Shown in pieces: positions 5,513 through 11,405 of a stretch of 11,405 nt of DNA. The notes under the pieces were generated by a model. The model had not been told where the DNA came from. It worked only from the letters and a program-made list of their open reading frames with translations, and searched no databases. Positions within the stretch are counted from its first letter, which is position 1. The number at the start of each line of letters is the position of its first letter. This DNA comes from CAWJHE01 sp964614855. GTDB taxonomy: Bacteria; Chloroflexota; Anaerolineae; Anaerolineales; UBA4823. Position numbers and translations under genes: made by a program. Where the stretch lies: the NCBI GenBank assembly GCA_964614855.1, contig CAZTMX010000086.1:1-11405 (forward strand), written 5' to 3'.

Positions 5513-6499
5513 CTACATCCAATTGCGTTTACGAAACCACTGGTACATGAATAGCGGAAGTACCAGCATCAAGAATAACACAAAAATAAATACAGATTTC
5601 TCTACCCATTCAGACAACGGTATCCGAGGCACAAAGAAGTTCATCCCATAAAAGGATGCTATAAAGGAAAGGGGCATAAAGAAAGTAGTGATGATGGTCA
5701 GAGTTTTGACTACTTCGCTCATGCGGTTGTTCACCATCGATAGGTAGGTTTCCATTGTACCGCTCACCAGTTCCCGCAAGCTCTCCGTCAGGTCTTGCAT
5801 ACGCACCAGGTGATCATATACATCTCGGAAATACACCTGGTCACGGGGGTCGATCACATCGTATTCTTCGCGCGCCAGCTTGTTGAGCACCTCGCGTTGT
5901 GGCGTAATGATCCTGCGCAGACGAAGTACAGATCGCTTTAATGAGTAGATCTTCTCTAGCGTTATCGCACCTGGACGTCCAAAGACTTCAGTTTCGATCT
6001 GGTCAATATCATCATCCAGGGTATCAAATACATGCATATAACTGTTCACCAACTCATCCGTGATGCGGTAAAGCAGGTGATCTGGACCATTTTTTAGACC
6101 ACGCTCATCGCGCGATAAAAAAGTCCACACTTGCTCGATAGCATCGATCTTGTGGTCATGATGGGTAACCATATAATTCTTGCCGAGAAAAATATCCAGT
6201 TCAAGTGTATCCAATGGCTCATCTGCCTGTTTATCATAAGCCACACCGTGCAGCACAATGTATAGATAGTCCACCCAGTCATCCAGTTTTGGCACATGTG
6301 TTTCTTGCAGAGCATCGTCAATTGCCAGGGGGTGGAAACCAAATGTCTTCTCCAGAAGCACCTGGTCTTGAGCAGCATCTGACTCACAAAAATCAACCCA
6401 CAAATATCCATCAGGATCGTGTAAGGCAAAAGCGATGTCAACCAGTTGCAGGTCCTTACGAGATTTGCCATCCTGCGAGTAATAATATGCTCTAATCAT
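5513..6499 (-). CDS. corA: CorA-family Mg2+/Co2+ transporter
   Basis: The 328-aa product has the standard CorA length and plan. A cytoplasmic N-terminal alpha/beta domain (about 1-150, with VDFCESDAAQDQVLLEKTFGFHPLAIDDAL and FLGKNYMVTHH) is followed by a long charged helix. Two C-terminal membrane helices follow: about residues 263-284, ending in the signature YGMN (GMN at 285-287), and about 301-323, then the basic tail RKRNWM. CorA proteins form pentameric inner-membrane channels gated by cytoplasmic Mg2+. The ATG at 6497-6499 is preferred because GAGG sits 6 bp upstream and gives MIRAYYY; an ATG at 6511 would add four residues. The gene begins 30 bp after the DUF3160 lipoprotein gene. No M-box-like leader is visible before it, so Mg2+ control at the RNA level is not evident. 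Confidence 0.9.
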   Translation of the reverse strand: MIRAYYYSQDGKSRKDLQLVDIAFALHDPDGYLWVDFCESDAAQDQVLLEKTFGFHPLAIDDALQETHVPKLDDWVDYLYIVLHGVAYDKQADEPLDTLELDIFLGKNYMVTHHDHKIDAIEQVWTFLSRDERGLKNGPDHLLYRITDELVNSYMHVFDTLDDDIDQIETEVFGRPGAITLEKIYSLKRSVLRLRRIITPQREVLNKLAREEYDVIDPRDQVYFRDVYDHLVRMQDLTESLRELVSGTMETYLSMVNNRMSEVVKTLTIITTFFMPLSFIASFYGMNFFVPRIPLSEWVEKSVFIFVLFLMLVLPLFMYQWFRKRNWM

Positions 6500-6505
6500 G
6501 ATCAA

Positions 6506-6509
6506 CCTC
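6506..6509 (-). promoter_or_regulatory. Shine-Dalgarno site favouring the 6499 start of corA
   Basis: GAGG on the - strand, 6 bases before the ATG at 6499-6497. It overlaps the alternative ATG at 6511-6509. Confidence 0.5.
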
Positions 6510-6529
6510 ATTACCGCTATGTTAATAGT

Positions 6530-9088
6530 TTACTGATCCCAGACCCGCTCAAACCATTCAAAGCTTTCAACCACCCACCCCACCACAGCGGATCGATCGG
6601 CTGGGATAAGCCTCACTTTCCACCAGTTCACTCCGGCTTCAAACCGGGGGCCATCGATAATTTCCACATAATCACCCGGGTGCAGGCGATAGATGGCTTT
6701 TTCACCCACAGAAGGGGTCTCACGTACACTCAGATTTGCACCCGAAGTGGTAATCCGATAAACATCACCAATGCGAAAATACAGGATATTTACTGGCGTT
6801 CCGCCGGGTATTTGCCAGCTTTCAAACCAAACCGGACTCTGCGGCTGGGCGTTATCGACTATCCAGCGCCATTCACTATCCGGTAGGAATTCTTCAACCG
6901 GCTGGCTGAATTCATGGGCTGCAATGATCCCTCCTTGCGCCACCACAAGCTCACCATTCAAAGGCACAGCCACCAGGATGCGATCCAGGCGGCCGGTGGC
7001 TATCCACAGCTCAGTTTCCCCACCCCGGGCAATACTGGCAGCAACAGGGATTGATAGCGCTGCAACAAAGTCAGCCCGGTTGGCTGTGTCGCTATCCCGG
7101 TTTTCAGCCTGCCTCTCCATGACCCCCAGGGGTGCTTGGATCAGGGCGAAATCAGTGGCGGTAAGCGGATCGCCTCTTAGCTCCCTGGCAGCGATATCCC
7201 CAAATTGTTTGAACTGATCGCCTATCTCCTGCAGCGCCAGCAGCCAGGGTTGCACTGGTTTCTGGCTGCCGTTCGAAACCGCTAGCCCTATCAAATCGCG
7301 CTGGCTGAGACCATCCATCAGGGCGTAAGCCAGGGAAGAAAGGCGATAAAACACCTCGGGGACTGGTTCCACATACGCCGGTGCGGGGTTTGAGGCAGGC
7401 ATAGAGTCTGAAGCCGTTGTGTTCGTTTCTGATGTATTCGCAAGGGGCGGGGGAAGCGGGATGAATTTCGCCCGGTGATTAAAGCCTGCCCAGGCTGCAT
7501 ATGCGCTGTTGAGGTCCTTGAACCGCCACGCAGCAGTTTTCAAGTTTGAGGATCCAGCTTCGTCTTCAGGTAAAACCAGGGGGAGATAAGCATAAAACCA
7601 GGAGGACGACAGGGTACTTAACCACTGAGATTGCGACCTGGTCTGAAACGCTGTCTGCATTTTTCCCAACTGTGGAAGATAATTATTGTACATGCTTGCA
7701 GCAGATGATCTCACCAACTCATCTGCCACATCAGAACCAAGCGACGCCAGCATATCCAGCCCAGCAGGCAAGGTACGCGGCGCATCTGCAGTGCCCACCT
7801 GCGGATAAACCAATTCGGACAAGACCACCTGCTCCATCGGGAGACGAACCCCCAGCAGCCTCCAACCCTGGTTGCCGGGCAACCCACCTGCGTGAATTCC
7901 TAACGAAGGATACACCGCTGGGGTTGGCAATGTCTGCGCCAAACCGCGAAAAACCCGCCATTGGGTTTCGTTACTCAATGTCAGGATGGAGATCGTTCCC
8001 CCATAGACTTGATCCATCAAAAGAGCGAAGCGGCGTGGGTCATCCCCCTGGCTTCGGCCGTATAAGAACGACATCGCTTCATCGAACTCTTCCCAGGCTT
8101 CAAATACACTGCGGTCTACCAGCCTGGTTTTGCGCATCGCCATGGTGATAATCAGTGGTGCGCGCGAGATTGCTTCGACCTGGATGCCATTCAGCGGAAA
8201 AAAAGCCCTGCTGAACCAGGTGCTGCTACGATGGTAAGCCTCGAGAGAAGGTTCGCCCGCATAGAATGCAGGGGGTCTGAATTCAGCAAAATCAAGTGCA
8301 ATTTCGGGGATGAGCACCAGGTTTTGTCTGCCTTCGGCCCGCAATACCTGTTCTACCTGGGCGTAAACCAGCTGCTCCAACTCTGCGTCCAGATCGAGCT
8401 GCGCAGCAGGATCAAGGAGCCTGTAGCCAACCGCCAGGTATGCCAGTGCCTGCCTGGCGTCTTTTTCTATGATGCTTCCCGGGATATTCGGCAGATTTCC
8501 CTGTATGTCCGCCATAAGCGCCAGCAGGATTTCCATCAAGCGAGGCGCAAGCACATCGCGTTCTAATGCAAAGATGGTCTGATCCATGATTTGCTGAAAG
8601 GCGTTGGCTGCTGCATCCACAGTCAGAAAGTAAGGTTGCCCGTACTTTTGAGAAATCTCCTGGCGCATCAAACCAAAATTTGCCAGATCATCCTGGAGCA
8701 CAATAAAACCATTTTGGCTGAAGAACTTGAGCTGGGCTGAAGTCAACCCGCTTAATACCTGTTGGTTTGCCAGGCTTTCGATATCCAGGGGAGTTTCAGG
8801 AAGTGCGACTGGGGTTTCGCTGCGCTGCCAGGCTGGTATGGTCGTATTAGAAAACGCCTCTTCCGGTAAATCCTGGACTGCTAACTGCGTGGAAACAGGC
8901 TGTGCCGGCGAGTCCAGAGGGGAAGCAGGTTGCGTGGTTAAGAGGCTGTCTGTTGAACCTGTCAAGGGCGCTGGCGTGCTGGTATCTCTACCCGGCGCAG
9001 TTGGTGTCAATGCTGGAGGCGTAGGTATCGCCTGGCAGGCGAGCATCGGCAATAGAATACACAAAAGCAGGAGGCTTTTTTTTGTCAT
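6530..9088 (-). CDS. DUF3160-family lipoprotein with C-terminal SH3-like domain
   Basis: The 852-aa product starts MTKKS, has a hydrophobic stretch to residue 17 and a lipobox ending in C18 (MLAC), so it is predicted to be a lipid-anchored exported protein. A Thr/Pro/Ser-rich spacer follows to about residue 75. The body matches DUF3160: FVVLQ-like FIVLQ at 128-132, YFLTVDAAANAFQ at 153-165, ALAYLAVGYRLLDP at 214-227, the EFRPPAFYAGEPSLEAYHRS region at 269-288, and a late HEFSQPVEEFLPDSEW segment at about 725-740. Residues about 777-843 look like a bacterial SH3 domain (ANLSVRETPS, then WWKVR and GWVV), often a cell-wall or peptide binder. DUF3160 has no established function. The open frame extends 47 residues upstream, but that part has no signal peptide and overlaps the preceding gene, so ATG 9088 is preferred. 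No clear Shine-Dalgarno sequence is present; a hairpin occupies that position. Confidence 0.85.
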   Translation of the reverse strand: MTKKSLLLLCILLPMLACQAIPTPPALTPTAPGRDTSTPAPLTGSTDSLLTTQPASPLDSPAQPVSTQLAVQDLPEEAFSNTTIPAWQRSETPVALPETPLDIESLANQQVLSGLTSAQLKFFSQNGFIVLQDDLANFGLMRQEISQKYGQPYFLTVDAAANAFQQIMDQTIFALERDVLAPRLMEILLALMADIQGNLPNIPGSIIEKDARQALAYLAVGYRLLDPAAQLDLDAELEQLVYAQVEQVLRAEGRQNLVLIPEIALDFAEFRPPAFYAGEPSLEAYHRSSTWFSRAFFPLNGIQVEAISRAPLIITMAMRKTRLVDRSVFEAWEEFDEAMSFLYGRSQGDDPRRFALLMDQVYGGTISILTLSNETQWRVFRGLAQTLPTPAVYPSLGIHAGGLPGNQGWRLLGVRLPMEQVVLSELVYPQVGTADAPRTLPAGLDMLASLGSDVADELVRSSAASMYNNYLPQLGKMQTAFQTRSQSQWLSTLSSSWFYAYLPLVLPEDEAGSSNLKTAAWRFKDLNSAYAAWAGFNHRAKFIPLPPPLANTSETNTTASDSMPASNPAPAYVEPVPEVFYRLSSLAYALMDGLSQRDLIGLAVSNGSQKPVQPWLLALQEIGDQFKQFGDIAARELRGDPLTATDFALIQAPLGVMERQAENRDSDTANRADFVAALSIPVAASIARGGETELWIATGRLDRILVAVPLNGELVVAQGGIIAAHEFSQPVEEFLPDSEWRWIVDNAQPQSPVWFESWQIPGGTPVNILYFRIGDVYRITTSGANLSVRETPSVGEKAIYRLHPGDYVEIIDGPRFEAGVNWWKVRLIPADRSAVVGWVVESFEWFERVWDQ

Positions 9089-9094
9089 CAGAAA

Positions 9095-9109
9095 TCGCCG
9101 CTTCGGCGA
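9095..9109 (-). other. Small hairpin upstream of the DUF3160 lipoprotein start
   Basis: A 6-bp perfect stem (TCGCCG / CGGCGA) with a 3-base loop lies in the 43-bp spacer between the TPR gene and the lipoprotein gene, ending 6 bases before the ATG. It covers the place where a Shine-Dalgarno site would be. It is not followed by a T run on the - strand, so it is a poor terminator and more likely affects translation or mRNA processing. Confidence 0.4.
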
Positions 9110-9131
9110 ACAAGATTTTTTACTGGCGGGC

Positions 9132-10208
9132 TTACGGTTGGCTTGTCGGTTCGACAACTTCAGGTTGCGGCGCTTGCTGGTTTGCACATTTTTGTGCCAC
9201 TTCGTTGTATGCCTGTTGAATTTCCGCATCCGAAGCTATCGAAAGGGCAATTTCTAACTGTGAAGCAGCATCACACCAGCGTTTGCTTTGCGCCAACAAT
9301 TTTGCATAGTTATAGAGCGATGTCTTGTAGCGCTGCGAGGCTGTCAACCCGGAGCCGTCGCGCAGGTTGGGTGCATGCGGTGCAACCTGGCTGAAGTAAT
9401 AAGCAGCCTGCCCCCAATCGATCTCCCAGAAGCTGGCGCCAGTGATGTATAAAGTCGACCAGTTGAGCAGACCGGTTGCTTCTGTATCTAACAACCCAAA
9501 GCGGCTTGCCAACGTCAGGTCGTAGATGCCGCCTTCCAGGTCCGATTGGTTGATAATCTTATCGCGCCCGCGATTGCGCAGCGCAATGTAGAGCAACCCG
9601 TCCACATGGACTGTCTCAAATGCCGCATCGGTCTTGCGCAGGGTGAGCAGAGTGGCAATGGCATTATCCCAATCGCTGTCCAGGATGTATTGCTGGCTCT
9701 GATCCAGTAATTCCTGAACGCCGCGCATGTCAGGCGTTGGAGTCAACGTGGGTTCCGGTACCAGGGTGGGCGTGGCAGTAGTATTGAGCTCTAGCAGTAC
9801 ATCCGCCAACTTCTCAACGGCGCCGGGGTAGTTTGGATCCATACGGATAACATACTCAAAACGTTGGCGGGCGCGAAAATACTCGCCTTGTTCTATTTCC
9901 TGAACCCCCAATTGGAATTGCTCGGCAACTGCCTGGGAGACCTGGGTGGATTCGGCGCTGCGCCGCATCTGGATACCCGAGGTATAGCCGCCAAAACCGC
10001 TCACCAGGGCAACGAGCAGCAAGGCTAAAAGCCCCAGGAGTGAATAAAATGCCCAGGAACGGCGTTTTTTTGTTACAGGTCTTTTTACGGTCTCATTGCC
10101 GTGCTCATCTTCAGAAGAAAGGACCGCGTTTTCATCTACAACAGGTTCTGCTTGATCTGCAGGGAGCTCACCAACTGGCTGTGTTTCGTCAAGTTTCTCA
10201 TTATCCAT
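9132..10208 (-). CDS. Single-pass membrane protein with extracytoplasmic TPR repeats
   Basis: The 358-aa product has an acidic N-terminal tail (1-41), a basic KKRR stop at 47-50, one membrane helix at about 53-75, and a C-terminal region that should lie outside the membrane by the positive-inside rule. Residues about 97-140 form TPR-like helices (GEYFRARQRFEYVIRMDPNYPGAVEKLADVLLEL), a TPTP linker spans about 141-160, and further TPR-like helices follow (about 170-340), including DWDNAIATLLTLRK and RWCDAASQLEIALS. TPRs indicate a scaffold or protein-binding role; no catalytic motif is seen. I chose ATG 10208 over the in-frame ATG at 10253 because TATAAT lies 7 bp before it and the longer start would lie upstream of the promoter. 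It heads the five-gene block on this strand. Confidence 0.8.
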   Translation of the reverse strand: MDNEKLDETQPVGELPADQAEPVVDENAVLSSEDEHGNETVKRPVTKKRRSWAFYSLLGLLALLLVALVSGFGGYTSGIQMRRSAESTQVSQAVAEQFQLGVQEIEQGEYFRARQRFEYVIRMDPNYPGAVEKLADVLLELNTTATPTLVPEPTLTPTPDMRGVQELLDQSQQYILDSDWDNAIATLLTLRKTDAAFETVHVDGLLYIALRNRGRDKIINQSDLEGGIYDLTLASRFGLLDTEATGLLNWSTLYITGASFWEIDWGQAAYYFSQVAPHAPNLRDGSGLTASQRYKTSLYNYAKLLAQSKRWCDAASQLEIALSIASDAEIQQAYNEVAQKCANQQAPQPEVVEPTSQP

Positions 10209-10215
10209 GCGCCAC

Positions 10216-10221
10216 ATTATA
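10216..10221 (-). promoter_or_regulatory. TATAAT promoter for the TPR-led gene block, predicted leaderless
   Basis: A perfect TATAAT on the - strand is followed by 7 bases and then the ATG at 10208. There is no Shine-Dalgarno sequence and no good -35. It is divergent from the thioesterase promoter, with 37 bp between the two -10 boxes. Confidence 0.6.
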
Positions 10222-10258
10222 CCGCAGCGCAGCCATCGCGCATCATTCTCCATCGAGG

Positions 10259-10264
10259 TATAAT
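10259..10264 (+). promoter_or_regulatory. TATAAT promoter for the thioesterase gene, predicted leaderless
   Basis: A perfect TATAAT is followed by 6 bases (ccagat) and the ATG at 10271. No ribosome binding site fits in the gap. The upstream -35 region overlaps that of the divergent TPR-gene promoter. Confidence 0.6.
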
Positions 10265-10270
10265 CCAGAT

Positions 10271-10693
10271 ATGGACAATTTCAACTACTACCATCCGGTT
10301 GAAGTTCGCTATTCCGATCTGGATCCTCAAGGACATTTGAATAACGCCTGTTATTTGACCTTCTTTGAGCAGGCGCGCATTCATTACTGGGCGCAGACCG
10401 GTTTGTGGGACGGTCGTTCTTTTGCGGATATCGGAATTATCGTTGCCAACGCCCAGGTAAATTTCCTGGCTCCGGTATACTACGGGCAAAAGCTGCGCGT
10501 GGGCGCACGCATCACACGCCTGGGGAATAAAAGCATGACTTGGGAATACAGCCTGCAGGATATGGAAAGCGAACAGGAAATGGCAAACGGATCCACCGTA
10601 GTGGTTGCCTATGACTCTCATACCGAGAGCGCAGTGCCCATCCCAGACACATGGCGCTCTTTTATTACCAAATTTGAAGGACTGTCTACTTGA
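10271..10693 (+). CDS. Hot-dog fold acyl-CoA thioesterase (4HBT/YbgC type)
   Basis: The 140-aa length fits the 4-hydroxybenzoyl-CoA thioesterase/YbgC group, soluble hot-dog enzymes that hydrolyse acyl-CoA thioesters. The N-terminal motif RYSDLDPQGHLNNACYLTFFEQAR carries the D-x-x-GH-x-N signature, with D18 as the likely catalytic carboxylate. The following VNFLAPVYYGQKLRVGARI strand and the MTWEYSL and ANGSTVVVAYD strands complete the usual hot-dog order. The preferred acyl group cannot be predicted. The start at 10271 gives MDNFNYYHPVEVRYSDLD and lies 6 bp after TATAAT; longer starts upstream would cross the promoter and the divergent gene. It is followed by the M42 peptidase gene after a 63-bp spacer. 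Confidence 0.87.
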   Translation: MDNFNYYHPVEVRYSDLDPQGHLNNACYLTFFEQARIHYWAQTGLWDGRSFADIGIIVANAQVNFLAPVYYGQKLRVGARITRLGNKSMTWEYSLQDMESEQEMANGSTVVVAYDSHTESAVPIPDTWRSFITKFEGLST

Positions 10694-10696
10694 TAC

Positions 10697-10739
10697 CCCG
10701 GCAAACCTGCCGGGCATAATTCACCGGGCATCACTGCCC
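10697..10739 (+). other. Two tandem hairpins between the thioesterase and peptidase genes
   Basis: The first hairpin has a 7-bp stem, CCCGGCA (10697-10703) with TGCCGGG (10708-10714), and a 4-base loop. The second has a 5-bp stem, GGGCA (10726-10730) with TGCCC (10735-10739), and a 4-base loop. The 8-mer CCGGGCAT occurs at 10710-10717 and 10724-10731, so alternative pairing between the two is possible. There is no T run, which argues against an intrinsic terminator; a processing or stabilising role is possible. Confidence 0.45.
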
Positions 10740-10747
10740 AGCCAACC

Positions 10748-10752
10748 AGGAG
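10748..10752 (+). promoter_or_regulatory. Shine-Dalgarno site of the M42 peptidase gene
   Basis: AGGAG lies 4 bases before the ATG at 10757, just after the second hairpin. Confidence 0.6.
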
Positions 10753-10756
10753 AACC

Positions 10757-11405
10757 ATGAGCCTACCCGAAATTGATACCCAGTTTTTACTTGCCTTTCT
10801 TTCCGATCTCTTGAACACCCCCAGTCCTACCGGTTTTGCTCACAAAGCGATTGCTTTGACCCAGCAAACGCTTGAAACTATGCACAGCCTGGAGCTCACC
10901 CAGACGCGCAAAGGCGCCCTGGTGGCAAAGTGGCAGGGAGAACAATCTGACCAGCCGCGCGCCTTGACTGCCCACGCTGACACGCTGGGGGCGATGGTAA
11001 AGGACATCAAAAGCAACGGGCGCCTGACCCTGACAAAGATCGGCGGTTTCCATTGGAACACAGTCGAAGGGGAAGGCTGCCGTGTTTTCACCCAGCGCGG
11101 GGATGAAGTGCGCGGCTCGCTGCTGCTGGTGAAAGCTTCCTCGCATGTTCACGGCAAACAGGTCGGCGATCTGCCCAGGGAAGATGAGAATATGGAAGTG
11201 CGCCTGGATGCACTGACCCGCAGCGCAGATGAAACCCGAGGGCTGGGAATTAACGTCGGTGATTTTGTGGCATTTGACCCGCGCGTCGAAATCACCAACG
11301 GTTTTATCCGCTCGCGCCACCTGGATGATAAGGCCTGTGTGGCCTGCCTGGTAGCTGCCGTCAAGGCGCTGCAAGATGCGGGGTTGAAACCGCGCCAGAC
11401 CACAT
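10757..11405 (+). CDS. M42-family (glutamyl/cellulase-type aminopeptidase) metallopeptidase, 3' truncated by the window
   Basis: The first 216 residues are present and the frame runs open off the right edge; family members are about 340-370 aa. Hallmarks of M42 dinuclear metal aminopeptidases are the N-terminal LLNTPSPTG motif (18-26), a metal-binding His and catalytic Asp in TAHADTLGAMV (H73, D75), the VEGEGCRVFT and SSHVHGKQVGD insert region, GINVGDFVAFDP, and the metal-binding RHLDDKA segment (D190/D191). The remaining ligands and the catalytic Glu lie beyond the window. Family enzymes form large tetrahedral or similar assemblies that trim peptides in the cytoplasm. The start is supported by AGGAG upstream. 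No signal peptide is seen. Confidence 0.88.
   Translation, partial: MSLPEIDTQFLLAFLSDLLNTPSPTGFAHKAIALTQQTLETMHSLELTQTRKGALVAKWQGEQSDQPRALTAHADTLGAMVKDIKSNGRLTLTKIGGFHWNTVEGEGCRVFTQRGDEVRGSLLLVKASSHVHGKQVGDLPREDENMEVRLDALTRSADETRGLGINVGDFVAFDPRVEITNGFIRSRHLDDKACVACLVAAVKALQDAGLKPRQTT

Noticed and set aside
6500..6529. A Mg2+-sensing riboswitch before corA
   Set aside because: Only 30 bp separate it from the upstream gene, too short for an M-box or mgtA-type leader.
9095..9131. The hairpin near 9095-9109 as an intrinsic terminator
   Set aside because: On the - strand no T run follows. The T run at about 9115-9120 follows it on the + strand, where no gene needs termination.
9089..9229. A 47-residue basic extension of the DUF3160 lipoprotein
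   Set aside because: It overlaps the end of the TPR gene in another frame and would bury the signal peptide and lipobox; the start at 9088 gives a standard lipoprotein leader.
8727..9257. A 176-aa + strand open frame opposite the lipoprotein N-terminus
   Set aside because: Shadow of the Thr/Pro-rich coding sequence on the other strand; no recognisable domain, promoter or ribosome site.
10787..11374. A 195-aa - strand open frame opposite the M42 peptidase
   Set aside because: The + strand has clear peptidase motifs over the same interval; the antisense product shows no family features.

Overview
The window looks like chromosomal DNA of a Chloroflexota bacterium, most likely of the Anaerolineae. 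I infer this from gene content and protein style: membrane-anchored or lipoprotein gene products with Thr/Pro-rich 'TPTP' linkers, a large DUF3160 lipoprotein, an extracytoplasmic TPR protein with an internal TPTP linker, and moderate GC content. No RNA gene, CRISPR array, transposase or phage gene was found. No stretch over 300 bases lacks a gene.

Layout. (1) Positions 1-349 are a composite left edge. A GC-rich fragment on the + strand resembles the C-terminal repeats of a TPR protein (about 62% GC by hand count of bases 1-160). It abuts an AT-richer fragment on the - strand that reads as the N-terminus of the 16S rRNA methyltransferase RsmH (about 43% GC over 171-330). That fragment is joined in frame to a C39-like peptidase. 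The last join falls on a heptapeptide, IPVMVEE, that is plausible in both families. (2) Positions 350-937 (-) are the rest of the membrane-anchored C39-like protein, which has the catalytic Cys but has lost the His half of its domain. (3) Positions 1068-4223 (+) hold miaB, a membrane protein with a bacterial PH-like domain, and a DUF92 membrane protein. (4) Positions 4212-10208 (-) hold five closely spaced genes, in transcription order: a membrane TPR protein, a DUF3160 + SH3 lipoprotein, a CorA-type Mg2+ transporter, a YbaK/ProX-type aminoacyl-tRNA deacylase and a HAD-family phosphatase. The spacers are 30-48 bp, so they could be one transcript. (5) Positions 10271-11405 (+) hold a hot-dog acyl-CoA thioesterase followed by an M42-family metallopeptidase that runs off the right edge.

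How the genes work together. This is mostly housekeeping and envelope content rather than a defence or mobile system: tRNA modification (miaB), tRNA proofreading (YbaK-like), divalent-metal transport (CorA), small-molecule phosphatase, thioesterase and peptidase functions, plus several envelope proteins of unknown role.

The most interesting signals are regulatory and structural. All four genes that begin a transcription block have a consensus-like -10 box 6 or 7 bp before the ATG and no Shine-Dalgarno sequence, so their mRNAs are predicted to be leaderless. Most genes inside the blocks have clear Shine-Dalgarno sites. There is also a helically phased four-copy repeat before the DUF92 gene, and the chimeric junction at the left edge, which could be an assembly artefact or a real rearrangement.
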